Positions 1 to 10,273 of a stretch of 64,000 bases of DNA are shown piece by piece (the stretch's first letter is position 1; every line of letters starts with the position of its first letter). The translations under genes were made by a program, and so were the position numbers. This DNA is from Cercophora sp. LCS_1. Its lineage: Eukaryota; Ascomycota; Sordariomycetes; Sordariales; Lasiosphaeriaceae. Under the pieces are notes generated by a model, which worked only from the letters and a program-made list of their open reading frames with translations, was not told where the DNA came from and made no database searches. The DNA lies in assembly GCA_036250225.1 (NCBI GenBank), contig JAPZLL010000047.1:124001-188000 (forward strand). Reading direction: 5' to 3'.

Positions 1-673
1 GCCCTGCGCTTCCATTGTCATGGTGTAACGCCTGGTCCGTTTTCTGGGCGGAGCCAAGTCACAGTGTCTTTGTGTTTTGTGATGAATTCGGCAACCGTAC
101 AATACATTACAAGAGAACGGCCCGCTTGAGTCGCAGGAGTAGCCGCAACTTGTATATCAAATCAACGGCAGCTTTATTTCGACCTGCAGGAGACATGCCA
201 GAAAGAGGCGCCCTGAAAACGGTATCATAATCCCGCCTCGGGTACATGTGCCGGCTTTCAGTGCTGCATTTTTCACCTCGTTACAGTGTTCTTTGTTGGG
301 TTTATTCCACGTTACGGAAAGTTATACCCGGCGATGAGTTTCATTGAAAGCTCATAAGTCGAAGTCGAAAAGGGTTTCCTTTCCTTAGCCACAATGGCAA
401 TGTCGCCATCGTTTGGAGCCCGCAAACCCCGCGACTAACACATTCGCGGATGCTCCCGAAATTGATGCACCAGTGATTGATGCACGGTTCTGCTTATTAT
501 TACTGTCTGGTCCGTCAGCACACCTGCAGCATCCAACGCCACGGGATGCCGTCTGGGGTACCATGGCATGCAGCCCAGCCCGTGCTAAGCTGAATCAAGC
601 TCAAAGAACACCGGAAAACACGCAATAGTACTCCGCATACTCCGACCAGGCACCGGTCAGAGGGGGCTCACCT
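1..673. other. No gene recognised
   Basis: No open frame in this stretch shows a family signature or fungal splice structure. It ends in the promoter of the secreted lipase gene. Confidence 0.5.
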
Positions 674-690
674 GTGACGTATTATATAGG
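674..690 (+). promoter_or_regulatory. CRE-like and TATA-like element upstream of lipase
   Basis: GTGACGTA (CRE/ATF-like TGACGT core) is followed directly by ATTATATAGG, a TATA-like sequence about 95 bp upstream of the lipase ATG. Position and spacing suit a core promoter; function is inferred. Confidence 0.4.
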
Positions 691-778
691 GTTGCTGCAC
701 CCGGCTCAAGAAGCGAGACGAAAGCCGGGTAACGTCCAGACACATACATCCACTCCTTCAGCCTCCATTGTCACCAAG

Positions 779-2050
779 ATGAGGCTCCTCACCCTCCTCG
801 TTGCCGCGACTGCCACAGCATGGGCTACATCCACCCGCCTCCCACCCTCCCAAGACCCGTGGTACAAGGCTCCCAAGAACTTTGAAAAATCCTCTCCTGG
901 CGAAATCCTCCGCATCCGTGCCGCACCAGACAACTTCTCCAGCACAATACCCCACTGTTCAGCAGCATATCACATCCTGTACCGCACAACCGACACGCGC
1001 TTCCGTCCCTCATGGGCCGTAACCACCCTCCTCCTACCCTCTCCATACACGCCCTCCTCCGCCCCAGCGACGCCCCTCCTGTCCTACCAAATCCCCTACA
1101 ACAGCGTCGACATCGACTCCAGCCCCAGCTACGACAACGCAGCTATGACGCCTCCCACCGGTCCTGTCGCTTCGGCCCTCTCCCGCGGCTGGCTGGTCGT
1201 AATCCCCGACTTTGAAGGCCCAACGGCCTCCTACGGCGCCGGTGTCCAAGCAGGCCACGCAACCCTCGACTCCCTCCGCGCCGTCCTCACCCTCTCGCGT
1301 GAGCCAAAACCCCATAAACGCACCATCGGCCTCATCACACGCTACGCGCTATGGGGCTACTCAGGCGGCAGCATCGCGACCGGTTTCGCCGCCGAACTCT
1401 CGGTGCAATACGCACCCGAACTGTCCGAGACGATAGCCGGTGCCGCCCTAGGCGGTTTGGCCGCCAACATCACCAGTCCCGCCCTCGACGGGCTGAACGA
1501 GACGACCTACGTCGGTCTGTTATTCGCGCTGTTGCTCGGGACCACGAACCAATACCCGGACGCGTACAATTTTGTTGTCGACAGCCTCAAGGAAACAGGC
1601 CCGTACAACCGCACCGGGTTCCTGGCCGTAGGAAAGATGACGGTCCTCGAAGCGTGGGCAAACTACGCCGGCCAGGACATTTGGGCCTATTTTGAACAGG
1701 GCGAGGCGGTGGCCCACGACATGGGCGTGCAGAGGGCGTTTTGGCGGAATGCCGTCATGGGCTATCACGGCGTGCCGCGGATGCCGCTTTTTGTCTATCA
1801 TGCTGTGGGGGACAGGTTTGTCCCGATTGAGCTGACGGATGCGTATGTGCACCGGGTTTGTGCTGTGGGAGCGAGGATCCTGTTTGAGAGGAATACGGTC
1901 GGTGGACATCTTGCTGAGATTGTGAATGGGCAGGGGAGGGCTTTGACGTGGTTGGAGGGCGTGTTGGGAGGCACGACTGCGGCGGTGCCGGACGGGTGTG
2001 TGGCCCGTGATGTTGCGGTGAATGCCACAGATGTTTCGGATGGGTTTTAG
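779..2050 (+). CDS. Secretory lipase (LIP family, alpha/beta hydrolase)
   Basis: A 423-residue single-exon protein. The open frame extends 35 codons upstream, but the first ATG is at 779 and gives a clear signal peptide (MRLLTLLVAATATAWA), so I start there. The nucleophile elbow GYSGGS, followed by an alpha helix and then YAPEL and GAALGG, is typical of fungal/Candida-type secretory lipases (PF03583). VGDRFVP supplies the likely acid and VGGHLAE the likely histidine of the Ser-Asp-His triad. Several N-x-S/T sites agree with secretion. The family hydrolyses triacylglycerols outside the cell. This is not a SesB-type intracellular lipase, so I do not link it to the nearby receptor cluster. Reading frame and codon use look healthy. 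Confidence 0.9.
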   Translation: MRLLTLLVAATATAWATSTRLPPSQDPWYKAPKNFEKSSPGEILRIRAAPDNFSSTIPHCSAAYHILYRTTDTRFRPSWAVTTLLLPSPYTPSSAPATPLLSYQIPYNSVDIDSSPSYDNAAMTPPTGPVASALSRGWLVVIPDFEGPTASYGAGVQAGHATLDSLRAVLTLSREPKPHKRTIGLITRYALWGYSGGSIATGFAAELSVQYAPELSETIAGAALGGLAANITSPALDGLNETTYVGLLFALLLGTTNQYPDAYNFVVDSLKETGPYNRTGFLAVGKMTVLEAWANYAGQDIWAYFEQGEAVAHDMGVQRAFWRNAVMGYHGVPRMPLFVYHAVGDRFVPIELTDAYVHRVCAVGARILFERNTVGGHLAEIVNGQGRALTWLEGVLGGTTAAVPDGCVARDVAVNATDVSDGF

Positions 2051-3027
2051 GGCGGTTGGGTGACAGTGTGTCCCTTCTTCTTTTTTATTCCTTTCTTTGG
2101 TTTCTTGGGGACGTGGTTGACGCTCTCCTCTCAGGTGGTGGCGTTGTCCGATCAGGTTTCACGGGGTGGTGGAAAATGACATTTGATCATTTTTGGGCTC
2201 ATGGGTGCAAAGACGGCTCTCTGTCGCTTGCTTCCAAGGTAGGAGTGCATATGTCAATCTCTCTGGCGGTGTCGGGGGTCCGATCTTTGCCCCCAATCTG
2301 TTTTCAGGATGCTTGACACATCTTATCCAGCCCAAGCGGCGCCAGCGGCAAGTCCGCGAAAAGTGACTGATGATATCTGGGCGTCCTGTTTCCTTTGATA
2401 TGGCCCTCCAAAGTTTCACCAGAGGCCCCGTTTTGGGCCAAAGCGTCTTGGACATTTCTTTGTTCCCAGCCACCCAGGTGGCGGTGAGGAGGCCATTGCA
2501 GAGATTTCTGGCCGTCCTCGCTGCGCCCGCGTATTTCTGGGCTGACGCCGGCAACAAAGGGAACCAGCCGGGCTTCCCAGCTGATGGGCTTCGCCAAGGA
2601 GGGACATGGGCGCCAGGAGGTCTCCCACACCACGCGGGCTCACCGCAACCGCGCAAGTCTTTGGTTTCGTCGGGCAAGCCTCTCGCGTTGGGGCGCGCGT
2701 AGCACTCTGTCCAGGAGTTGACAGAAAGCAGGGCTCCCCTGGGCACAGTCCAGTCCTGCTGTTGTACAAGTATCACAGCTTCTCCCCAGCTTTGGACCCA
2801 GAAACAAGCTCCTCAGCAATCTGCACTCCTCAGCCAGCACACCAGCGCAAACTGCCTCATTGCCACACTCCGCAACCACCATTACCCAAACTCTCTCCCA
2901 ACACACGCGCCAATCAGTAATCCATCTAGACGTCAACACGAAGCCACAAAGCCATCCCCTGACCACGCCCGCCTCCCTTTGCCAACGAAACGCCAAATCG
3001 CTTTCACTCACCACGGCCACCACAATC
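2051..3027. other. Intergenic, no gene recognised
   Basis: Several overlapping open frames occur on both strands (the longest on the minus strand, 2159-2776), but none has a recognisable domain, an intron or a consistent start. The last 150 bp are pyrimidine/CA-rich and look like a 5' leader of the next gene. Confidence 0.5.
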
Positions 3028-3474
3028 ATGGCTCCTCTCGCCGGTACACACTACCCCGTGGTGCTCGCCACCTACATCAGCCTCCAAAGGGGCCCAGAGG
3101 CCGAGCACCACGCGATTTTCATCGCGGTCTCAGGCGACGGAAAGCGCGGCACGCTCTTTCATGTTATTGGATCACTCCAACAGGGAATGAAGTACGAAGC
3201 CCGGAGGGACTGTCCGGACCCGGCGGTGAGTGTGGAAATTAGGGAGGTCCACCACATTGGCTGGGTCCGGCGCGGGACGGTCGATGAGGTCGATAGGGTT
3301 TGCCAGACTGTGGCGCCCCCGGAGAAGCAATTCAGCCTCGCGAGAAGATTGAACCCCGACCGTCCCATCCGCCACTGCCAGCATTGGGTCGCCGAAGTCA
3401 TTGCGGCGCTTCGGACCGAGGGCATCCTCGAGGAGGGTGAGGCGCCGGTTAAGACGGCGCCAACCGATCGCTGA
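3028..3474 (+). CDS. Small conserved fungal protein (DUF6914-like)
   Basis: A 148-residue protein. The open frame runs further upstream, but the ATG at 3028 (context CAATCATGGC) begins the part that resembles a family. The pattern GTLFHVIGSLQQGMKYE, then a central hydrophobic stretch, VAPPEKQF, RRLNPDRPIRHCQHWV and a final helix fits the uncharacterised fungal family I know as DUF6914, whose members are about 150-180 residues. The family has no established function. There is no signal peptide or membrane segment, so it is probably cytosolic. Family assignment is from memory of the motif order and should be taken as moderate. Confidence 0.7.
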   Translation: MAPLAGTHYPVVLATYISLQRGPEAEHHAIFIAVSGDGKRGTLFHVIGSLQQGMKYEARRDCPDPAVSVEIREVHHIGWVRRGTVDEVDRVCQTVAPPEKQFSLARRLNPDRPIRHCQHWVAEVIAALRTEGILEEGEAPVKTAPTDR

Positions 3475-3600
3475 TTCATTGTTCCCAACGGGCCGGGGGA
3501 GGCGGTCGGTTCGTCCCTAATGGCAGCCCTGGGAACGCGGGGGTTGGTTCTCTAGCATTTGCCTAGAAGGTTGGGGATCAAGTTTGGGTTGCCGAGGTTT

Positions 3601-3644
3601 GGAGAGAGAGAGACAGGGGGGGAGGGAGGGAGAGAGAGAGAGAC
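3601..3644. repeat. GA-rich microsatellite
   Basis: Runs of GA with an interrupting G-rich part (GAGAGAGAGAGACAGGGG, then GGGAGGGAGAGAGAGAG). A run of about 14 A follows near 3696. Both lie downstream of the DUF6914-like gene. Confidence 0.8.
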
Positions 3645-3880
3645 AAGCTAGATAGATAAGTCGTTTTAACTAGGTAGAATACAAACAGGGTTTGAAAAAA
3701 AAAAAAAAGGTGAAAAAAAGGCGGCCAAGCTCATCCCTCCCAGTTCATCTTGCTTTTGTCGCCCTTTCCGGTTTCTTCCTCATCAATCAATTTTGCGGGG
3801 CCCATGGAGCCCAAAACTTGCCATAGGACCTATGAACACAAACGCATTACTAAGACATCCAACGCGGCCGCGGCCCGTGG

Positions 3881-4756
3881 TCAAGAGTCAAAAACAAGGG
3901 GTGCATACCACCTCAGCACTATATCTAGCCACGCCGTCTCGGCAGCGTACCGCTTCATGCCCGAGTCGAACCACAGACAGTACTTGGGAAGAGCCCCCCA
4001 GCCGCTAATCATGGAAGTTGCGTACTCCCAAAACTCAGGGTACCAGCCCGCCGTCGCAAAGTCGAGGAGAACGAATTTCCCATCGTCGTCGGCGACCATG
4101 ATGTTCGCCGGAGTGAGGTCGCCGTGCGTGAAGACAGGTCGATGGCCCTTCCAGACGTCGCCGACAGCCATCCTCATCCACTTGAGCCTTGGAGACTCTA
4201 GAGGCCTCCGCTTTTGCAAGGCCGCAAAAATGAGGTCAATGAACTCCTCCTCGGTATCAACGGCAACCCAGGATTCGTCAGGCGAAGCCGTACTTCTGAG
4301 GATGCATTGCTCGTTGAAGACGGTCCGAGCAAACCCTCCGTAATATCCAGGTGCCGGGATGCCCTGCAGTTCGTCGAGGCAGGCGCGCAGTTGCAATGCA
4401 TAGGCTTTCACGGCATCCTCGTCAAGGGTCGGCCAGAGCTCCGACAAAGTCTTGCCGGCAATGTATTCCATGACAAGGTAGTTGAGCTTGGTGGCCTCGT
4501 CGCGGAAGATGGCGTAGACGGTCGGGACGCGCACCCGGCAGTTGCGGCGAACGAACAACATCATCTCGCCGTCGCTTAGAGGGGCGTGTGCATCCCCTCC
4601 GTACTTCACGACGAAATGCTCGCCAACCCGAACGACAGTATTGCCCCGGTGCGTTTGGAGCACATGATTTTTCTCGTCTTGGATCTGTTCGATGGTTGGC
4701 AGTGGGGCGGGGAGGTCCTTGGCGAAATAGGGGAGCGGAGTGCGTTCGTAACTCAT
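3881..4756 (-). CDS. APH/choline-kinase-like phosphotransferase
   Basis: A 291-residue protein with the aminoglycoside phosphotransferase fold (PF01636). The open frame is longer upstream, but the first residues that align begin with the ATG at 4756 (MSYERTPLPYF). Seen in order: VVKYGGDA (lysine of the nucleotide site), LVMEYIAGKTLSELW (hinge), HGDLTPANIMV (catalytic loop with the Asp and Asn) and FVLLDFATAGWYPEFWEY (metal-binding Asp, DxD region). This is the common fungal APH subfamily of unknown substrate. Such proteins are usually not antibiotic resistance enzymes; they probably phosphorylate a small hydroxylated metabolite. All key residues are present. The region upstream is a tandem repeat. 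Confidence 0.85.
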   Translation of the reverse strand: MSYERTPLPYFAKDLPAPLPTIEQIQDEKNHVLQTHRGNTVVRVGEHFVVKYGGDAHAPLSDGEMMLFVRRNCRVRVPTVYAIFRDEATKLNYLVMEYIAGKTLSELWPTLDEDAVKAYALQLRACLDELQGIPAPGYYGGFARTVFNEQCILRSTASPDESWVAVDTEEEFIDLIFAALQKRRPLESPRLKWMRMAVGDVWKGHRPVFTHGDLTPANIMVADDDGKFVLLDFATAGWYPEFWEYATSMISGWGALPKYCLWFDSGMKRYAAETAWLDIVLRWYAPLVFDS

Positions 4757-4902
4757 TTTGGTCAGGATGCTTGCTGATGTTGCTGATGTTGGGGGCGCTG
4801 GAGACCGGTCGTGTCGCAGGAAGGTGGGTTTTTGTAGTCCAGGTCGAAGGACGGTCAAGGATGGGAGACGGGAGACGGGAGACGAAGAGAAAGCAGTCGC
4901 GG

Positions 4903-5360
4903 GTGGCAAACGCAGCCGTCTATCGCCCAGCCCTGGCAACAAAGAACAAATCTGCGAGCGGGTGAAGACGGGAGATAAGAACAAGGTAGCAGTAGCCTGG
5001 TGGTGAATGTAGTAGTTTGTTTCCCAGTTTTATAAGAAAGAAGGACGTTGCGGTTGGGGAAGACGGAAATAAAGCAATTGCAGGTGGCAAATGCAGCCGT
5101 GTATTACCCAGCCCTGGCAACAAAGAACAAGTCTGCGAGCGGGTGAAGACGGGAGATAAGAACAAGGTAGCAGTAGCCTGGTGGTGAATGTAGTCGTTTG
5201 TTTCCCAGTTTTATAAGAAAGAAGGACGTTGCGGTTGAGGAAGACGGAAATAAAGTAATTGCAGGTGGCAAATGCAGCCGTGTATTGCCCAGCCCTGGTA
5301 AGGAAGAACGAGTCCGAGGGCGGGTGAAGACAGCAGACAAGGACAAAGTAGTACAGTAGA
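4903..5360 (+). repeat. Tandem repeat, 181-bp unit, about 2.5 copies
   Basis: GTGGCAAA(C/T)GCAGCCGT recurs at 4903, 5084 and 5265, a period of exactly 181 bp; the third copy is partial. Each unit contains GTGGTGAATGTAGT, TATAAGAAAGAAGGACG and AAGACGGAAATAAAG. A diverged copy in the same absolute orientation lies at about 15776-15895. Confidence 0.85.
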
Positions 5361-5541
5361 GACCGAAATGAGTGTCCAGAATTTCAATGTTCAAATGTTC
5401 TGAGAAGGGCCAGTTTTGTGGCCCACTGTGACTCATACAGTGCGCTTTCCCGACACTTTGTACAGGTGCTGGCTGACTAAGGAGACCAAACGTAATTAAG
5501 CAGATGTAATAATTATAACCGGTTAATTGCATACCATGCGC
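5361..5541. repeat. 3' flank of receptor 1, inverted duplicate of 15543-15775
   Basis: This sequence, containing TGAGTGTCCAGAATTTCAAT, GGGCCAGTTTTGTGGCCCA and a pyrimidine-poor AT-rich tail, is found as its reverse complement downstream of receptor 2, with a roughly 40-bp difference in length. It marks the end of the inverted gene duplication. Confidence 0.8.
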
Positions 5542-8437
5542 TTAACCAGATTGGGAACGAGAAACGCCCTCGCTCCTCCATTGCTCCAGAGCGGCCAACG
5601 ACGACAGTGTGTCTGGATGCTCCGTACCAATCACACGCTGCTGAGCCCGGGCACAGTCCTCTATCAAGGCCAAAGCTTCTTGATACCGACCCTGACTTTT
5701 CCAGGTAAATGCAAGGTTGGCCATGCTCGTCAGCGTATCTGGGTGATTGGCCCCGAGCTTAGTCTTGCGAGTCTCCATCACCTGCACAAACAGCTTCTCA
5801 GCTTCCTCCCACCGGTCCTGGTTCCAAAGTGTCGACGCCAGATTGGCCATGCTCGTCAGCGTAGAAGGGTGATCGGCCCCGAGCTTAGTCTTGAAAGTCT
5901 CCATCACCTGCACAAACAGCTTCTCGGCTTCCTCCCACCGGCCCTGGTTCCAAAGTGTCGACGCCAGGTTGGCCATGCTCGTCAGCGTATCTGGGTGATC
6001 GGCCCCGAGCTTGGTCTTGCTCGTCTCCATTACCTGTACCTCCAGCTTCTCGGCCTCCTCCCACCGGCCCTGGTTCCTGTATGTCGACGCCAGGTTGGCC
6101 ATGCTCGTCAGCGTAGAAGGGTGATTGGCCCCGAGCTTAGTCTTGCGAGTCTCCATCACCTGCACAAACAGCTTCTCAGCTTCCTCCCACCGGCCCTGGT
6201 TCCTGTATGTCGACGCCAGATTGGCCATGCTCGTCAGCGTATCTGGGTGATTGGCCCCGAGCTTAGTCTTGCGAGTCTCCATCACCTGTACCTCCAGCTT
6301 CTCAGCTTCCTCCCACCGGTCCTGGTTCCAAAGTGTCGACGCCAGATTGGCCATGCTCGTCAGCGTAGAAGGGTGATCGGCCCCGAGCTTAGTCNNNNNN
6401 NNNNNNNNNNNNNNNNNNNNNNNNNNNNNNNNNNNNNNNNNNNNNNNNNNNNNNNNNNNNNNNNNNNNNNNNNNNNNNNNNNNNNNNNNNNNTCCATTAC
6501 CTGCACCTCCAGCTTCTCGGCCTCCTCCCACCGGCCCTGGTTCCTGTATGTCGACGCCAGGTTGGCCATGCTCGTCAGCGTAGAAGGGTGATCGGCCCCA
6601 AGCTTGGTCTTGCTCGTCTCCATTACCTGCACCTCCAGCTTCTCGGCCTCCTCCCACCGGCCCTGGTTTCTGTATGTCGACGCCAGGTTGGCCATGCTCG
6701 TCAGCGTATCTGGGTGATTGGCCCCGAGCTTAGTCTTGCTCGTCTCCATCACCTGCACAAACAGCTTCTCCGCTTCCTCCCATTGGCCTCGGTCCTTTTG
6801 GACCAAAGCAAATATGGATGCGGTTGCTAGCGTCGCCACATCCTCCATTCCCAGCTTCTTCTCGCGAACCTTCCTCGCTTTAACTACCATCTGCTGCGCA
6901 ACCTCGTATCTCCCCTGCGACCACGCATACCATCCCCCATTATGCAAAAGAGTCGCCCATATTTCGACCGTATCCTCGCTGGGTCGATAACCAAGAGCTA
7001 CCTGAACGTGTGCGAAAAGACCCCGACACTTCGCCCAGTTCTCGTACTCCCCCGTTGGGAATGATGCTGCTATTCGCTCGATGTACTGCCGCTTGAACCT
7101 GTCCTGCTGCCCAGACGCTTTTAGCCACCTCCTCGTTGACAGCTGTACAAGTCCGTGCATCTCAAACTCGGCCCCTGTGTCGTCTGTGGTAATGAGGCAG
7201 TAATCCCTTAGCATCGCTACATCGTCTTCAAATCCGCCGTTTATGTCATCCGCACCATCATCTGTGTCATCGTCTGTGGCACTGCTGCTGTCGTCCGACT
7301 CCCCATCCCCGGCCACTGCTCTTGCTTGCATCGTGTTCTTGGCGATTCCGGAAGATTTCAGCACCCACTCAGGGATGCCTTGTCGGTCGAAAAAGCTCAT
7401 AAGTGACAGGAGGTCTGCTGCGGAGGGCCGCTTGGACTGGATGTATTTGAAAGATATTTGCCACGTTGTGAGAATCGTGTTAGACGCGCCGCCGTCCCGC
7501 CGTAGGTCGCCGGCGTCGTACTCTAGCAGCATGGCCCTCTTGCCTTCATTTGCCCGGAACTCGGCCAGATATTTCTCTGGTGAACTTCGCGGCGCCCTTG
7601 CCTGTATGTACGCGGCAGCTTGGCTGATGGCTAGCGGAACGAGGTCGAGCGCCTGTACGAGGTCGGCCGCCACATCTGGATCCGAGAGAGATCCCAGCTT
7701 TTTTTGAAGGAGCAGGAGGGCGTCCGTCTGCGTCATCGGTCCGACTTCAATCATGTTTTGGGGGCGCCCAGTCAGCCTGAACGCTAGGTCCTTGTTGCGT
7801 GTTGTGACGATGATCGATCCGTTTCGGCTTTGTGGTAAGTACGTCGCCATCGGTCGTCCGTCTCGTATATCGCTACTAGTCGTGCTGTCGAATACGTCAC
7901 GGTCATCAGCGCTGTCGAGGATCATGACCCATCTGCCGTTTCGTTCGTTGGACAGCCAGCTGTACACAAGTTGTGGGATATCTGCTTTGGGCTGGTTCCG
8001 GCCAGGCAGCTTGACGGCGTCGGCAATCGTCCTGAAGCCCTCTTCGATACGCGCCTGCGTGCCGGCGTGGACCCAGACTATCCATCTGCCCGGCTGCCGC
8101 TCCGCGACTCTATGAGCGAACTCGATGGCAAGCTGCGACTTGCCAACCCCGCCCAGGCCGACGAGGGCAATACGGGCGGCGGGCTCAGAACATCGTCGGT
8201 CGATTTGCTCGAGAATGTCTCCGCGGTCGACGAAATCGGGGTCGCGCGAGAACGGGATGGTCGCGAACGGTTTCGGCGGTGTTTCCGGTCGTTCTGAGAA
8301 GGTTAGCGGGGCATCCCTTCGGCTGGAGCCGCGGCAATCTCACCCAGCGGCAGATGCGTTGTGATCGACCCATAATTCTGCCCCACCTGGAGACCCTGGT
8401 TTCCGGGCCCAAAAGACGCAGACGGCATTTGCGACAT
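5542..8437 (-). CDS. NB-ARC-TPR receptor 1 with N-terminal RHIM-like amyloid motif (PNT1-like)
   Basis: Exon 1 is 8437-8344. A 50-nt intron follows (8343-8294, GTGAGA..CTAAC..CAG). Exon 2 starts at 8293. Domains in order: an N-terminal amyloid motif, FGPGNQGLQVGQNYGSI, with core GLQVG at residues 15-19; an NB-ARC NTPase with P-loop GLGGVGKS and Walker B WVMILDSADD; an acidic D/E/S-rich linker; MHGLVQLSTRRWL; and then at least eight near-identical 42-residue TPRs plus a diverged cap ending RSEGVSRSQSG. The array holds a 98-N gap, across which the frame changes. A filler of 9+126k bases restores one frame, so I read one intact gene with an unknown repeat number. The family (PP-motif NLR, PNT1 of Chaetomium) senses a ligand and triggers the partner executor by amyloid templating. 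It is divergent from that executor and is an inverted paralogue of receptor 2. Confidence 0.88.
5566..6788 (-). repeat. 126-bp (42-residue) TPR repeat array of receptor 1
   Basis: Near-identical units of the form GRWEEAEKLxVQVMETxK followed by LGAxHPxTLTSMANLAST. Differences concentrate at a few positions: E/F after KL, S/R/F after MET, N/D after GA, D/S after HP, and YRN/LWN at the end. At least eight units plus a cap are visible; the N gap hides more. Confidence 0.9.
6395..6492. other. Assembly gap (98 N) inside the TPR array
   Basis: The bases on both sides are the same repeat unit broken at AGTC|..|TCCATTAC, which needs 9 bases to close one unit or 9+126k bases for k extra units. Ninety-eight is not of that form, so the gap length is not real. 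Confidence 0.97.
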
Positions 8438-8657
8438 CGCTGGCAATTGAGTCGATTGTCTACCCACTCTAGTGGAATGGCTGGCTGTTGGCGAGGCGTT
8501 CGCAGTATTGGCGAAGACTGCGGCTGAACATTTGCTGCCCAACGGCTGCCTGTGCCGCACGTGATCCAATGGCTCAGCCTCAGAAACCGTTTGGCAGCAA
8601 TCGCCAGTCGCGGGATGGCAACGCTTCTCACCCTCCCCACTTACCACAACCATCACA
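8438..8657. promoter_or_regulatory. Bidirectional promoter between receptor 1 and HeLo-like executor
   Basis: Only 220 bp separate the two divergent start codons. At 8558-8570 lies CACGTGATCCAAT, an E-box-like CACGTG joined to a CCAAT box. On the minus strand this reads ATCACGTG about 121 bp before the receptor 1 ATG. The same octamer sits about 112 bp before the receptor 2 ATG in the same orientation. Co-expression is inferred. Confidence 0.6.
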
Positions 8658-9524
8658 ATGGACCCGTTGAGCATTACAGCTGCCGTTGTAGGCATCGCCG
8701 CCCCGGCTGCACACTGTATACACCTTTTGTTGAGCGATCTTCAGAAAATCGTCGACGCGCCCGAAACCCTCAATTCGCTCAAGAGCGACCTGCTCTTTGT
8801 GGATCAGGCTCTTACCTCCCTTCAAACAGTATCCGACCCGCAGTGGAAGTCACTTGGTGAGAATGTGATCAGCCAGTCACAAGCCGCGACCACCTCATGC
8901 AAAGAGTCCTGTGACCGGTTCAGGACCGCTCTCGGTCGCTGGACCCGGCACAGCGAGGATGGGAAGCTCTCATTGCGAGATCGCGCAATGGTCGGCTTCA
9001 TCAAACAGGGCTATGTAAAGTCCATGTCGGAGCAGCTCCAGCACTGCAAGCTCACTCTCACGTCGGTCGTCAGCACCGCAACCTTGTGAGTCCGATACTG
9101 TACTCTAGATGGGCGGACTCTAACGATAAAAAGACATAGCTCTCTCCAACAGACACAAGCGACCGGAGAGATGATGGCAACGGTATCCCAGAAAGAGGCC
9201 GAAATTGCAGATTCCATCACTGCAACAGACAAACAGCTGGCCGAGGTGAATGCGAAGCTCGGAGCACTCTGTATGGCGAAGCAAGAGGACGATGAAACGG
9301 AAGTCGACCGGGCTAGTGCGATCAGCCAGGTGGCAGTCGAACAGACTGCCTTGGGTGAGTCGCGCAAATTGCTCGAAGAACTGCTCTTAGGCATCCAGGA
9401 AGCAGCTGCGAATGCCCGGAAAGATCAGGCCCAGGTGGTCAACAACTTCGGACCCCAGAATGAAGGAATGCAAATTGGAGTAAGCTATGGAGCAATTAGT
9501 GGCATCACATTTGGCAAAAAGTAG
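8658..9524 (+). CDS. HELLP-like cell-death executor: HeLo-like domain plus C-terminal RHIM-like amyloid motif
   Basis: Two exons, 8658-9085 and 9140-9524. The 54-nt intron is GTGAGT..CTAAC..TAG, and the phase joins TT|C. The protein has 270 residues. The N-terminus MDPLSITAAVVGIAAPAAH, followed by amphipathic helices, is the fungal HeLo-like N domain (related to HeLo/MLKL four-helix bundles, which permeabilise membranes). The middle (about 140-235) is a charged coiled coil typical of this family. The last 29 residues contain FGPQNEGMQIGVSYG with core GMQIG at 252-256. This is the same motif as at the receptor N-termini (FGxxNxGxQxGxxYGxI). It matches HELLP of Chaetomium globosum, whose PP motif converts to amyloid when seeded by the partner NLR. 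All parts are intact. The link to receptors 1 and 2 is inferred from motif matching and position. Confidence 0.88.
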
Positions 9525-10273
9525 TTGGCCGCTTAATATTATCTCATTGTCACATGTATCCTCTCTTGCCATGCTGCTACTGTGTCTCCGCTGTTGTCTC
9601 CGGGATGAACCAATTCCCTGCTGCAGAAAAAGCAGGACAGCCCCAACCAGGTGACTATGCTTGTCTTGTCCGATATTCACCATGACAGAGCTACACAGAG
9701 CAGCTGCTGCGCAAGATGTCTGACCGCACCTTGAGACCAACAAGCCAACCTCCGCCCCATCCTGCAAATCGCTGTCTCTTGGTCTGTCTGATCTCGGCGC
9801 GGATGAAGCAGTGTAGCAATCGCTGCGTGCGTTCGGCGGCTCGTAGAGGCTGTAGCCTGTGGCTCATGAGCTGACGATCGGAGTCGAGGACACGAGTGTG
9901 GAAGCGGCGAATGATGAAGGGAATTTGGCAATTGATGTTCGTGGTGGCATCGCCTTGCAATCCCTTCCGCTATGGATAGGGAGAGTAGAAGTAGCTACAA
10001 AGCGTCGGGGAGTCAGCAATCAGGAAACACTATACGGCGCCTGGCGCGAGTATTGTCACAAGCTGTCGACATTGCGATGGCGCAATCATGGATGAGTTCG
10101 CTATGTATCGCGAAAGTTCGTGCGCGGGGCAAGAGTGTGGTGGGATGCGGTTAATCTTCGGCTAAATGGGCGCGGGCTGTCCGTTTTCTCGACACCCTGA
10201 CACGTCGGTCGTGGACTCATTCGAGTCATCGCGGCGCCAGATTCACCTCCCCTACCAGGAAGAAGTCACCGCA
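9525..10273. other. Intergenic, no gene recognised
   Basis: About 750 bp with only short open frames that lack domains. It separates the executor gene from the next uncharacterised gene. Confidence 0.5.

Noticed and set aside
779..2050. Secreted lipase as the SesB-type third partner of the amyloid module
   Set aside because: It has a signal peptide, the LIP-family fold and no amyloid motif. SesB partners are intracellular and carry the motif.
2159..2776. 205-codon minus-strand ORF
   Set aside because: Overlaps many equal-quality frames, has no domain, and sits in a G/C-rich spacer.
4903..5360. Possible CRISPR-like array
   Set aside because: The 181-bp units are contiguous and lack spacers, and the genome is eukaryotic.
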